Assembly: GCF_003702705.1 (NCBI RefSeq)
Contig: NZ_QZMN01000008.1
Location: forward strand, 158,115 to 222,114
Direction: 5' to 3'
Source: Ornithinimicrobium cerasi
GTDB taxonomy: Bacteria > Actinomycetota > Actinomycetes > Actinomycetales > Dermatophilaceae
Length of the DNA stretch: 64,000 nt
The notes under the pieces are model-generated. The model had not been told where the DNA came from and made no database searches. It worked only from the letters and a program-made list of their open reading frames with translations. This document shows positions 42,135-51,080 of the stretch, in pieces. Position 1 is the first letter of the stretch. Every line of letters begins with the position of its first letter. The position numbers and the translations under genes are program-made.

Positions 42135-43958
42135 ATGCCTGGAGATCGTGCTGCCACGGCACAGCCGTCGCGAGAGCTGATGATCCGAGCTTTCTGGGTG
42201 GTCAATGACGGCCTGTGCTGGGCGGTCGCGCTGCTGCTGGCGCTGTGGACGCGGCTCAGCTTCGACCCGCACCTGCTCACCCAGGCCTCGCCGTGGGCGG
42301 TCGCCGTCATGGCGGCCGTCCTGCACGCCGCGATCGGGCTGGCCTCCGGTCCTTACATGGTGCGGCACATGCGCGGCAGCTTCGACGAGGTCGCCTCGGT
42401 CGTGCAGACCGCGATCATCACCGCGTTCGCTGTCATCGCGATCAGCTGGGTGACCCCGGACGTGTTCCTCCCCCGCTCCGTCGGTCTTCTTGCGCCTGCG
42501 CTGGCGATCGTGCTCATGCTGGCAGTCCGCTTCACCGTGCGGACCTACCGCTCGCACCGGGTGGCCTCCAACCCCGACGGGGAACGCGTCATCATCCTCG
42601 GCGCCGGCTTGGCCGGCCGCCGGCTGGTCAGCAACATGCTGCACGACGACCGCTCCGAGTTCACCCCCGTCGCGCTGCTCGACGACGACCGCTCCAAGCG
42701 GCGTCTGCGGATCGAGGGCATCCCGGTTCTGGGCGCCCGCCGTGACCTGGCCGCGGTCGCGGAGCGCACGAACGCCAAGTACCTCGCCGTCGCGATCCCA
42801 CGGGCGGAGTCCGACCTGCTTCGCGAGGTCCAGGCCCAGGCTCGGGAGGCCGGCCTTCAGGTCAAGACCCTTCCCCCGATCGAGCAGTGGCTGCGCACGT
42901 CCGACCCGCAGGTCACCGACCTGCGCGACCTCAACCTGGAGGACCTGCTCGGCCGCCGCGCCGTCGAGCTCGACCAGGACGCCATTGCCGAGCACATCAC
43001 CGGCAAGGTCGTGCTCGTCACTGGGGCCGGCGGCTCCATCGGCTCCGAGCTCTGCCGGCAGATCGCGCGCTTCAACCCCGGCCGCCTCGTCATGCTCGAC
43101 CGGGACGAGTCGGCGCTGCATGCCGTGCAGCTGTCGATGACCGGACGCGGTCTGCTGGAGGGCGAGGATCTGCTGCTCGCGGACATCCGGGACGCGGAAC
43201 GCCTCAACCAGGCTTTCGCCGAGATCCGCCCCGATGTTCTCTTCCACGCCGCCGCCCTCAAGCACCTCAGCCTCCTGGAGCGCTTCCCCCAAGAGGCCTG
43301 GCAGACCAACGTCCTCGGCACGCTCAACGTTCTCGAGGCCGCCTCGGCCGCAGGAGTCGGCACGTTTGTCAACATCTCTACCGACAAGGCCGCCTCGCCC
43401 ACCTCCGTCCTGGGCCATTCAAAGCGCGCCGCAGAACGCCTAACAGCCCACTACGCCCAGACGCAGCCCGGCCGCTACGTTTCTGTCCGTTTCGGCAACG
43501 TTTTGGGCTCTCGCGGCTCGGTCATCCCCGCCTTTGCCGAGCAAATCCGACGCGGCGGCCCCGTCACGGTGACCCACCCCGACGTCGAGCGCTATTTCAT
43601 GCTCATCCCCGAGGCGTGCCAGCTCGTCCTGCAGGCGGGGGCGATCGGTCGCGACGGGCAGGTGATGGTCCTCGACATGGGCTCCCCCGTGAGGATCGTC
43701 GATGTGGCTCGTGAACTCATCTCTCTGTCTGGTCGGAACCTTGACATTCAATTCACAGGCCTCCGCCCAGGCGAGAAGCTCACCGAGGTCCTCTTCACCG
43801 CGGGGGAGGATCACCGCCCCACCGGACACCCACTCATGACCGCGGTCGACGTCCCCCCTCTACCTCCGTGCCGCCTGGCAGCCGCTGCTCAGGAACCGAG
43901 CTGGATCCCGCTAACGTTTGACGAAGGGGTCTACGTCGAACAGAACACCCCGGCGTAA
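42135..43958 (+). CDS. Membrane-bound NDP-sugar 4,6-dehydratase-like protein, paralogue 2 (locus B)
   Basis: 607 aa. The layout equals that of the 38562 copy: four helices (start WVVNDGLCWAVALLLALW), GAGLAGRRLVSNML, then TGAGGSIGSELCRQIA and STDKAASPTSVLGHSKRAAE. The SDR regions are nearly identical between the copies while the first 180 residues diverge more. One visible difference near the active site is GHSKR instead of GYSKR. Its product, a UDP-4-keto-6-deoxy sugar, would feed the aminotransferase at 48032 and so an initiating amino sugar. Upstream ATGs at 42102 lack a better ribosome site. Confidence 0.9.
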   Translation: MPGDRAATAQPSRELMIRAFWVVNDGLCWAVALLLALWTRLSFDPHLLTQASPWAVAVMAAVLHAAIGLASGPYMVRHMRGSFDEVASVVQTAIITAFAVIAISWVTPDVFLPRSVGLLAPALAIVLMLAVRFTVRTYRSHRVASNPDGERVIILGAGLAGRRLVSNMLHDDRSEFTPVALLDDDRSKRRLRIEGIPVLGARRDLAAVAERTNAKYLAVAIPRAESDLLREVQAQAREAGLQVKTLPPIEQWLRTSDPQVTDLRDLNLEDLLGRRAVELDQDAIAEHITGKVVLVTGAGGSIGSELCRQIARFNPGRLVMLDRDESALHAVQLSMTGRGLLEGEDLLLADIRDAERLNQAFAEIRPDVLFHAAALKHLSLLERFPQEAWQTNVLGTLNVLEAASAAGVGTFVNISTDKAASPTSVLGHSKRAAERLTAHYAQTQPGRYVSVRFGNVLGSRGSVIPAFAEQIRRGGPVTVTHPDVERYFMLIPEACQLVLQAGAIGRDGQVMVLDMGSPVRIVDVARELISLSGRNLDIQFTGLRPGEKLTEVLFTAGEDHRPTGHPLMTAVDVPPLPPCRLAAAAQEPSWIPLTFDEGVYVEQNTPA

Positions 43959-44032
43959 ACGAGTGTCCTGGGTGTAGCCGGCAAAGGCCTGGTGGCCACG
44001 CAGCGGGATGAATTGCCCAGACGAAACCGCGC

Positions 44033-44924
44033 CGCGATCAGCACCGCTGAGGTCCGCAGGTCCAGCACGGGCCGGTCGAGCGTGATCGGAAGCCGAAGCC
44101 CACCGTCACCGCCGAGATCCCCAGCGGCAGCATGAACGCCCCGTCCAGCGTCGACACCAGCAGCGCCACGATGAGCCCCCGCACCATCGCCAGCACGGTC
44201 GCGTCCACGGCGCTGCGTAGGGAGTTCATCACAGCCTCGGTCACGCTCACACCCGCAGCACCGGCGTCGAGTCCGGGTCGGTCAGCGCCCGGCAATTCTC
44301 CCGCGTCCACCCTCCCCCGCGCCGCAGCAAGCGCACCACCAGCGTCCCGACAGGCAGCAGCACGAACGCGACCGCCACCCGGGTCATCACCAGCGTGGGT
44401 ATGTCGTGCCGCCGCGGCGCGCCGCCTCCCGGGCGCCGACCCGCTTCAGGCTGTGTTCGCGCGAGCGCCGGGTCCGCGCGGCCAGCGCGAGCATCGCCAC
44501 CACGGCCACCAGCTGCAGTACCGACAGCACCGCCGCACCCTGCAGGTCGAGGAACTGCGTGGTCAGTAGGTAGATCTCCGTCTCGATCGTGCCGTAGCGC
44601 AGTCCGCCAAGGGTCAGCACGACACCGAACGCCGTGGAGCAGAAGAGGAAGACCAGGGTCGCCGCCCACACCACCGCCGGCGCGAGCGCGGGCAAGGTGA
44701 CGCTGCGCCACACCTGCCAGGGCGAGGCGCCCAGCGCGGCCGCCGACTCCTCGGCCCGCCGGTCCAGCCCCTCCCACAGCCCGCCGACCGTGCGCACGAC
44801 CACGGCGAGGTTGAAGAAGACGAACGCCAGCAGGATCGACACCCACGTCCCGTCCCAGCCGAGCCCGCCCAGCGTCCCGCCGCTGGAGAGCAGCGAGCGG
44901 AACATTACGCCGACCACCGGGCCT
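44033..44924 (-). pseudogene. Degenerate thiP fragment (second copy)
   Basis: The minus strand shows thiP-like sequence in three frames: VVGVMFRSLLSSGGTLGG to ALAARTRR (first half and EAA loop EESAAALGASPWQVW intact), then RHDIPTLVMTRVAVAFVLLP, then DATVLAMVRGLIVA and GAFMLPLGISAVTVGFGF. At least two frameshifts, a missing N-terminus and a missing C-terminus make it non-functional. DNA similarity to the intact thiP (about 26.03-26.95 kb) is high but clearly less than identical, so it is not a very recent duplicate. Confidence 0.85.
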
Positions 44925-45158
44925 GGCCCAGGCCGCCCGACAACGACTTGGCTACCACCAAGACCACAGGAAGAATCAACAAAACCCAGAAGACCCGGAT
45001 GTGGTCTGATCCGACCGCCCGAAGCGGACATTAACGCTGAAACGCGTCACAACCCCTCAGAGGACCCCAACCCACGAAGCGTCTTGACGCGAGTCTCCAA
45101 TCACGGGACTGCTGCACGGGTAAGCGGACTCTGATCTGTGACGCTGCGAGGCGTCACT

Positions 45159-45480
45159 GGAAGGATGTGCACCGTGCCCAAGCCCCCTATCCCCAGGAGT
45201 TCCGGTCCCCGATGACCTGGTCGAGCGCAACTTCACCGCGCAAGCGCCGAACCACCTGTGGTTGGCCGACATCGACGAGCACCGCACCGGCGAGGGCAAG
45301 CTCTACCTGCGCGATCAAGGGCGTCTTCTCTAACCGGATCGTTGGCTGCTCCATCAGCGACCGGATGAAGTCACGCTTGGCCGTCGACGCCCTCAAACAG
45401 TGCCGTCGCCCGCCACGGTGACGTTGGCGGCTGCATCCTGCCCACCGACCGCGGGTTCCCAGCGCAGCGCGGTGGCGGGA
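45159..45480 (+). pseudogene. Broken IS3-family transposase relic
   Basis: Across three frames the strand reads an OrfA-like start (PKPPYPQEFRSP), DLVERNFTAQAPNHLWLADI and EHRTGEGKLYL, then CAIKGVFSNRIVGCSISDRM, then AVARHGDVGGCILPTDRG. This is the integrase core of an IS3-family OrfB, with an internal deletion joining OrfA to OrfB and two frameshifts. A hairpin (GTGACGC/GCGTCAC, 45138-45157) sits just upstream. It marks past transposition at the left end of locus B. Confidence 0.75.
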
Positions 45481-45530
45481 GCGGTTGCGAGAGGCGTTGA
45501 ATGAGCGGCTGCCTCCGCGGCCACCGGCGG

Positions 45531-46196
45531 TCAGTCGCGGGCGCGCAGCACGACGAAGGGTTCGGCTGCCTCCACGCCAATGTGGCTGCCCCAGTAGCGC
45601 GCACGCTCCGTCAGCGCCTGCAGCGATCGCGGGTGGGGGTATTCGCGCAGCTCGGTCTCGTACTGAACCATCGCCTGGAGCTTGCTATCCAGGGTCTCGG
45701 TCACGTCGACGTACCAGTTCGGTTGGAAACCGCTGTCCGGCAAGGGCCAGGCCCACTCAGTCGACGACGGGGTCTCAAAGGCGAGGATGCGCTTGAGCCA
45801 GGGGGTCGAGTAAGGGCGGCACGCGGTCCAGGTCGCACGCGACACGATCCCGTGGTCGGTGTTCACGTCGACCGGAGTGTGGGTGTAGACGACCTCGGGG
45901 CGGAGGTCGAAGACGAAGGGCTCGAGGGTCTGGGTCACCTCGATCAGCGGTACGGCGTCGAGGCGCTGGTCGGCCATGTCCAGCAGCTGGATCGACGCGA
46001 ACCCTATGTTCTCCGCGCTGCGCAGGGCCGAGTCGCGCAGGGTCTGCTCGGTACCGTCCTCGTAGCGGGAGGACGCGCCCTCGGAGAGCACGAGCGCGTG
46101 CACCTCGTCGCCGCGAGCGACGTGCTTGGCGAGCGTGCCTCCGGCGCCGAGGATCTCGTCGTCGGGGTGGGCGGCGACGACCAAGACTACGGTCAT
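45531..46196 (-). CDS. PIG-L family deacetylase
   Basis: 221 aa. The zinc motif AAHPDDEILGAGG (AHPDDE) is at residues 8-20, and the third ligand region THTPVDVNTDHG (HxxDVxxDH) is present. The family removes N-acetyl groups from GlcNAc-type sugars or their conjugates. Its ATG overlaps the formyltransferase stop by one base. The pairing suggests a deacetylate-then-formylate sugar modification in locus B. Confidence 0.88.
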   Translation of the reverse strand: MTVVLVVAAHPDDEILGAGGTLAKHVARGDEVHALVLSEGASSRYEDGTEQTLRDSALRSAENIGFASIQLLDMADQRLDAVPLIEVTQTLEPFVFDLRPEVVYTHTPVDVNTDHGIVSRATWTACRPYSTPWLKRILAFETPSSTEWAWPLPDSGFQPNWYVDVTETLDSKLQAMVQYETELREYPHPRSLQALTERARYWGSHIGVEAAEPFVVLRARD

Positions 46197-47200
46197 CAGC
46201 GGGTCTCCTCAGGGCGGGGGCCCCGGCCCAGGGACCAGGCGACCCAGGCGTCGGACGGTTGGTCGAATTGGGCTCCGACGCGCAGACCGGCTCCGGCAGC
46301 CCACTCGTGGGCGTGGAGGTGGTGGTGCTCGACGGTGCCGACCTCGGTGACCAGGACCGTACCGCTGCCGGTGGCGACGGTGACTCCGGTGTGGTCGATC
46401 GCGACGACGGTGCCGGGGTTGACCGGGGAGTCTCCCGGTGCGGGCGGCGCCGAACGCCACAGCGTGACGCGCTCGCCGTCGAGATGGGTGAACGCTCCGG
46501 GATAGGGAGCAGTCTGGGCGCGGATCCAGTCGTGGATCTCCTGGGCACTGCGGCGCCAGTCGGTGACACCCATGAGCGGCACCCGCTTAGGCAGCAGCGT
46601 CGCCTTGGACTCGTCCTGACGCCGCGGGACCACCGCGCCGCGCAGCAGCGGGCCGAGGTGGTCACCCAGCATCGCGGCACCCAGGGCGGCGACCCGCTCG
46701 TACACCGTGGCACAGGTGTCCTCGGGACCGATCGGCGTGCTGCGCTGGTCGACCACACCGCCGGTGTCGATCCCGGCGTTGAGCAGCATCATCGTGTTGC
46801 CCGTCTCGTGCTCGCCGCGCAGGATCGCCCAGTTCACGGGCGCCCGGCCGCGGTTGTGAGGTAAGAGGGAGGCGTGAAAGCCGATGCAGCCGTGGGTGGG
46901 GAGCTTTAGCAGCTCGTCGTGGATCAGGCGCGTCCACCCGACGACGGCCACGAGGTCGGGAGCCAGCGCGCGGATCTCCGCCACGGAGTTGGGGGAGTTG
47001 ACGTCCTCGACAAGGACCACGGGGATGCCGTGCTCCGAGGCCCGCGAGGCGACGTCCACGGCGCCCGACACCTTGGCGCCCGCCTCCGCGGTGAGTGTCA
47101 CCACGCCGGCGAAGTCGCACTCAGGGGAAGCGAGGATGGCATCAAAGGCGGCGAGGCATTCGTGCACCGCACCGATCAGGACCACGCGACCATGTGACAC
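46196..47200 (-). CDS. Sugar N-formyltransferase-like protein (methionyl-tRNA formyltransferase fold)
   Basis: 334 aa, start GTG 47200. N-terminal formyl-transfer domain with GFHASLLPHNRGRAPVNWAI, GEHETGNTMM and LLNAGIDTGGVVDQ; C-terminal OB-like domain from about 205. His of the FHASLLP motif and Asp of GIDTG are present, but the residue two before the His is Gly, where classical FMT and ArnA have Asn. It would add a formyl group from 10-formyl-THF to an amino sugar. It diverges from the initiating transferase by 95 bp. Confidence 0.78.
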   Translation of the reverse strand: MSHGRVVLIGAVHECLAAFDAILASPECDFAGVVTLTAEAGAKVSGAVDVASRASEHGIPVVLVEDVNSPNSVAEIRALAPDLVAVVGWTRLIHDELLKLPTHGCIGFHASLLPHNRGRAPVNWAILRGEHETGNTMMLLNAGIDTGGVVDQRSTPIGPEDTCATVYERVAALGAAMLGDHLGPLLRGAVVPRRQDESKATLLPKRVPLMGVTDWRRSAQEIHDWIRAQTAPYPGAFTHLDGERVTLWRSAPPAPGDSPVNPGTVVAIDHTGVTVATGSGTVLVTEVGTVEHHHLHAHEWAAGAGLRVGAQFDQPSDAWVAWSLGRGPRPEETR

Positions 47201-47295
47201 ACGCGGAGCCTAGCGTCGGTGAGGCCTCGGTTGCGCGGTGGCCCGCTGCGTAGTGCACCATGTATGTCGTGCATCGACAGGGGAGGCGACACACC

Positions 47296-48027
47296 GTGGG
47301 GACACTCGAGCGACTCGTTGCGGGCGTTGGCCTCGCCCTGAGCTCGCCGGCGATGGCGGTCAGCGCCGCGGCCATCAAGGCCAGCTCGCCGGGTCCCGTG
47401 CTCTTCCGGGCCGAGCGCATGGGTCGCGCCGAGGTCCCCTTCACCATGTACAAGCTGCGCACCATGCACCAAGGCGCTCAGGACGCCGGCTCGATCACCG
47501 GCGGGCGGGATCCCCGCATCTTCCGTGCGGGTAAGGTACTCCGCTCCCTGAAACTCGACGAGATCCCTCAGCTCGTCAACGTCGTACGCGGCCAGATGAG
47601 TTTCTTCGGGCCGCGGCCCGAGGCGATCGACGTCGTGGAGAAGCACTATGCCCCATGGATGATGGAGTCGCTGAAGGTGCCGCCCGGCATCGTCGGTCCG
47701 GGGAGCCTTGGCTACTTCCTGGGGGAGGACGAGCTCCCTGACGACCCCACGGACGCCGAGCAGCACTACGCACGCGTTCTGCTGCCTCGCAAGATCGCTC
47801 GCGAGCTCGTCTTCGTCCGGCGCCGTACTTTGGCCTACCGTCTGGAGCTCCTCGTGCGCACCCTGCTGGGCATCGTGAAGCTGCACGGCCTGCTCATCGG
47901 CGCCGCTGAGCGCGAGGAGCGCGCTGCGGCGGAGATCCTGCGTAGCGTCGGTGAGCTGTCTTCCGACCCGACCACCCTTCCGGTCTCGGGTGACCGGGAT
48001 GGCGACCCCCTGACCCGAGGTAAATGA
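47296..48027 (+). CDS. Initiating sugar-phosphate transferase, PglC-like (locus B)
   Basis: 243 aa. GTG 47296 is chosen over the ATG 12 codons upstream because GGGAGG lies nine bases before it. One N-terminal re-entrant hydrophobic segment (AVSAAAIKASSPGPVLF), then MYKLRTMH, RSLKLDEIPQLVNVVRGQMS and FGPRPEAIDVV, and PPGIVGPGSLGYF. The short monotopic form resembles PglC. It loads a sugar phosphate, possibly a bacillosamine-like amino sugar, onto undecaprenyl phosphate. It is the second such enzyme in the window and starts a long run of overlapping genes. Confidence 0.88.
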   Translation: MGTLERLVAGVGLALSSPAMAVSAAAIKASSPGPVLFRAERMGRAEVPFTMYKLRTMHQGAQDAGSITGGRDPRIFRAGKVLRSLKLDEIPQLVNVVRGQMSFFGPRPEAIDVVEKHYAPWMMESLKVPPGIVGPGSLGYFLGEDELPDDPTDAEQHYARVLLPRKIARELVFVRRRTLAYRLELLVRTLLGIVKLHGLLIGAAEREERAAAEILRSVGELSSDPTTLPVSGDRDGDPLTRGK

Positions 48028-48031
48028 CTCC

Positions 48032-49195
48032 GTGACCGACTTTCTGCCCTTCGCCCTCCCCGACGTAGGTGAGCCTGAGATCGAGGCAATGGTCGCGGCC
48101 GTCAGGTCCGGCTGGGTCTCGTCCGGACCCAAGGTGAAGGAGTTCGAGGCAGCCTTCGCCGATGCCATCGGCGAGGGCGTCGAAGCGGTCGCGCTCAACT
48201 CGGCCACGGCAGGTCTGCACCTCGGGCTTGAGGCGATCGGCATCGGGCCCGGCGACGAGGTCTTGGTCCCGACGTGGACCTTCACCGCCACCGCCGAGGT
48301 GGTCCGCTACCTGGGGGCTATCCCCGTGCTCGTCGATGTCGACCCAGTCATCCTGAACATCGACCTCGCTGACGCGGCCACCAAGGTGACTGCCGCGACG
48401 CGCGCGGTCATGCCGGTGCACTTCGCCGGCTTCCCGATCGACCACGACGCCATCGCCGCCTTCGCAGCGACGCACGGGCTGGCCGTCGTCGAGGATGCCG
48501 CGCACGCGTTCCCCGCCTCGTACGGCGGTGTCAACGTCGGTGCGGGCACGAGCGAGGCCACGGTCTACAGTTTCTATGCGACCAAGACGATGACCACAGG
48601 CGAGGGCGGCATGCTGGTCACCCGCGATTCCGAGCTTGCGCAGCGCGTCCGCGTGATGCGCCTCCATGGGATCAACCGTGACGCTTTCGACCGCTACCGC
48701 TCGGACAAGCCGGCCTGGCACTACGAAGTCGTCGCGCCGGGCTACAAGTACAACCTCACCGATCCTGCTGCGGCCATGGGTCTCGTGCAGCTGGACCGCG
48801 CGGTCCAGATGCGTGACCGACGCGGGGAAATCGCGTCGGTCTACGATTCTGCGTTCGCCGACCTCGACCTCGAGCTGCCTGCCGGAGGCGGCGAGGGAGT
48901 CGGTCACGCGTGGCACCTCTACGTCGTGCGCCTGCCGGCCGGTGGCGACCGGGACGCCTTCGTGCGCGCGATGGCCGAGCGCGGCGTCGGGACGTCGGTG
49001 CACTTCATCCCCCTCCACATGCAGCCCTACTGGCGTGACCTCGGTGAGCACGCACGCGACGACTTCCCGGTGGCAGCGCGCGAGTTCGACCGGGTGGTGA
49101 GCCTTCCGATCTTCTCGAGCATGACGGCCGAGCAGGTGCAGAAAGTCGTCACGGCCGTGCGGAAGACGCTCACCTCTGGGGGCGGAGTCGGTTGA
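48032..49195 (+). CDS. DegT/DnrJ/EryC1/StrS-type PLP aminotransferase (locus B)
   Basis: 387 aa from a GTG four bases after the transferase stop. Signatures: SGPKVKEFEAAFADAIG, NSATAGLHLGLEAIGIGPGDEV, VEDAAHAFPASYGG, and SFYATKTMTTGEGGM with the PLP Lys185. These enzymes aminate 4-keto sugars such as the product of the CapD-like dehydratase, giving a UDP-4-amino-4,6-dideoxy sugar (PglE/PseC type). It links dehydratase paralogue 2 with the formyl and acetyl transferases nearby. Confidence 0.92.
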   Translation: MTDFLPFALPDVGEPEIEAMVAAVRSGWVSSGPKVKEFEAAFADAIGEGVEAVALNSATAGLHLGLEAIGIGPGDEVLVPTWTFTATAEVVRYLGAIPVLVDVDPVILNIDLADAATKVTAATRAVMPVHFAGFPIDHDAIAAFAATHGLAVVEDAAHAFPASYGGVNVGAGTSEATVYSFYATKTMTTGEGGMLVTRDSELAQRVRVMRLHGINRDAFDRYRSDKPAWHYEVVAPGYKYNLTDPAAAMGLVQLDRAVQMRDRRGEIASVYDSAFADLDLELPAGGGEGVGHAWHLYVVRLPAGGDRDAFVRAMAERGVGTSVHFIPLHMQPYWRDLGEHARDDFPVAAREFDRVVSLPIFSSMTAEQVQKVVTAVRKTLTSGGGVG

Positions 49196-50433
49196 GGATC
49201 GGCCTCCTGACGCAGTGGTATGACCCTGAGCCAGGCCCTGCCGCGCTCCCCGGGGCGCTGGCGCGTGGGCTGGTTGCCCGCGGCCATGAGGTCAAGGTCG
49301 TCACAGGATTCCCCAACTACCCGACCGGTCAGGTCGCGCCCGGCTACCGGATCCGGCCGCGGATGGTCGAGCAGATCGACGGCGTTGACGTGACGCGCGT
49401 GGCGCTCTACCCGTCGCACGACGACTCGGTGCGCAGCCGCATCACCAACTACGGGTCCTTCGGAGCGTCCGCGGCGCTCTTGGGTGTGCGCCAGGCGTTC
49501 GCTGGGATCGACGCCATGTGGGTCAACTACTCCCCGGTGACGGTTGCGGCGCCGATGCTGGCCCAGTCGTGGTTCCGTCGCACCCCCAACGTGGTCCACG
49601 TACTGGACCTGTGGCCCGACACGCTCACCGCCACCGGCTTCGCCGGCTCCGGCATCGGCTCGCGCGCGGCCGTCGCCGGCCTCAACGGCCTGTGCAACGC
49701 GATGTATCGCGCCGGGTCCAAGGTCGCCTACGTCTCACCCGGCGTGGGTGAGCGGTTGCGCGAGCGTGGCGTGCCGGAGTCCAAACTGGCCTACGCACCG
49801 CTCTGGGCCAACGAGTCCCTGTTCGCGCCGCGTGAGCGTCAGACCGAGCGAGGCTACGGCGTCACCGAGCACGACCGGGTTCTGCTGTACGCCGGCACCC
49901 TCGGCCGCGCACAAGGCCTGGAGCCGCTGGTGCGTGCTGCCGCCCAGCTGCGTGACTCCAACCTGGTCTGCCTGGTCGCAGGGTCCGGCACCGAGGAGCA
50001 TCGCCTGCGAGAGTTGGCCGACGAGCTGGACGCGACCAACGTACGTTTCCTCGGGCGTCTGGCGCCGGCGGAGATGCCTGCGTTGATGGCGGCGGCCGAC
50101 GTCCACTACGTCTCCCTCAATGACGACCCCCTGGCGCGGATCACGATGCCGAGCAAGCTGCAGGCCACGCTGGCGGCTGGCGGGGCCGTCATCGGCATGT
50201 TGTCGGGCGACGCCGCTAACGTGGTCGTCGACTCCGGCGCCGGCTGGGTCTGCCGCTCTGACGACATCGAGGGGCTGGCGGGTGTGCTGGCCAAGTTCGT
50301 CGCCGAGTCGCCCGCTGCCGTGGTCGCCCGGGGCGCCGCCGGCCGTGCCTACTACGAGGCTCACTTCTCCCTCGCTCTCGGGGTCGAGCGCATCGAATCG
50401 CTGCTCGCGGAGGCTGCGGGGGTGTCGTCGTGA
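49192..50433 (+). CDS. Glycosyltransferase, GT4 (WbuB-like)
   Basis: 413 aa, start TTG overlapping the aminotransferase stop (TTGA). N-terminal QWYDPEPGPAALPGALARG and GFPNYPTGQVAPGY are the WbuB-type signature; VLDLWPDTLTATGFAG follows. Donor half: LLYAGTLGRAQGLEPLV, LVAGSGTEEHRLRELAD, LGRLAPAEMPALMAAAD and MPSKLQATLAAGGAVIG. WbuB-type enzymes transfer L-FucNAc in E. coli O antigens, which fits the CapEFG genes just downstream. Confidence 0.88.
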   Translation: MRIGLLTQWYDPEPGPAALPGALARGLVARGHEVKVVTGFPNYPTGQVAPGYRIRPRMVEQIDGVDVTRVALYPSHDDSVRSRITNYGSFGASAALLGVRQAFAGIDAMWVNYSPVTVAAPMLAQSWFRRTPNVVHVLDLWPDTLTATGFAGSGIGSRAAVAGLNGLCNAMYRAGSKVAYVSPGVGERLRERGVPESKLAYAPLWANESLFAPRERQTERGYGVTEHDRVLLYAGTLGRAQGLEPLVRAAAQLRDSNLVCLVAGSGTEEHRLRELADELDATNVRFLGRLAPAEMPALMAAADVHYVSLNDDPLARITMPSKLQATLAAGGAVIGMLSGDAANVVVDSGAGWVCRSDDIEGLAGVLAKFVAESPAAVVARGAAGRAYYEAHFSLALGVERIESLLAEAAGVSS

Positions 50434-51080
50434 CCACGCTGCACCGGCTCACGGCCGCCGACGTCCCGGATGCGGCAGAGTTGCACCGCCGCGCCTTCCC
50501 GTCATTCTTCCTCAGCGAGCTGGGGCCCGTCTTCCTGCGCGAGTTCTACCGGGGCTTCCTCGCCGACGGGGCCGTGACGGTGGTGGCGCGTGACGCGACT
50601 GGACGTTTGGTCGGCGTCGTCGTGGGCCACGTCAACCCGTCCGGCTTCTTCCGGCGGCTGCTGGTCAAGCGGTGGTCCGCCTTCGCGATCGCGAGCCTCT
50701 CCCTCGTCGTTCGCCGTCCCAGGGTCGTACCGCGTCTGTTCCGGGCGCTGACCTACCGTGGGCAGGATGGTGAGGAGCAGCCGCCCGGCGCTCTTCTCAG
50801 CTCGATCTGCGTGGAACCGGCCATGCAGGGCACCGGAACGGGACGCCTGGTCCTCGAGGCGTGGCTGCGGGAGTTGCAGTCGCAGGGCGAGACCCGTGCC
50901 TACCTGACCACGGATGCCCTCGACAATGGCAGCGTCAACGCTTTCTACGTCCGATCCGGCTGGCGGTTGTTCTCCAGCTACGAAACACCTGACCAGCGCA
51001 GGATGAACTGCTACGTCTGGCCGGCGGACACGTCGGGCGACAAGAGCGATTATTCACATACAAAGGGGAATGAACAGTGA
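50430..51080 (+). CDS. GNAT-family N-acetyltransferase
   Basis: 216 aa, start GTG overlapping the previous stop. Conserved fold: HRRAFPSFFLSELG and FYRGFLADGAVTVVA, then the acetyl-CoA site SSICVEPAMQGTGTGRLVLE (the Q-x-x-G-x-G/A loop) and NAFYVRSGW. It probably acetylates the amino sugar made by the aminotransferase, in the place of PglD or PseH. It overlaps CapE by 4 bp. Its start is at least five codons before the conserved part. Confidence 0.85.
   Translation: MTTLHRLTAADVPDAAELHRRAFPSFFLSELGPVFLREFYRGFLADGAVTVVARDATGRLVGVVVGHVNPSGFFRRLLVKRWSAFAIASLSLVVRRPRVVPRLFRALTYRGQDGEEQPPGALLSSICVEPAMQGTGTGRLVLEAWLRELQSQGETRAYLTTDALDNGSVNAFYVRSGWRLFSSYETPDQRRMNCYVWPADTSGDKSDYSHTKGNEQ

Noticed and set aside
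45138-45157. Hairpin GTGACGC/GCGTCAC as a terminator
   Set aside because: Short stem next to an IS3 relic; more likely part of the old element end.
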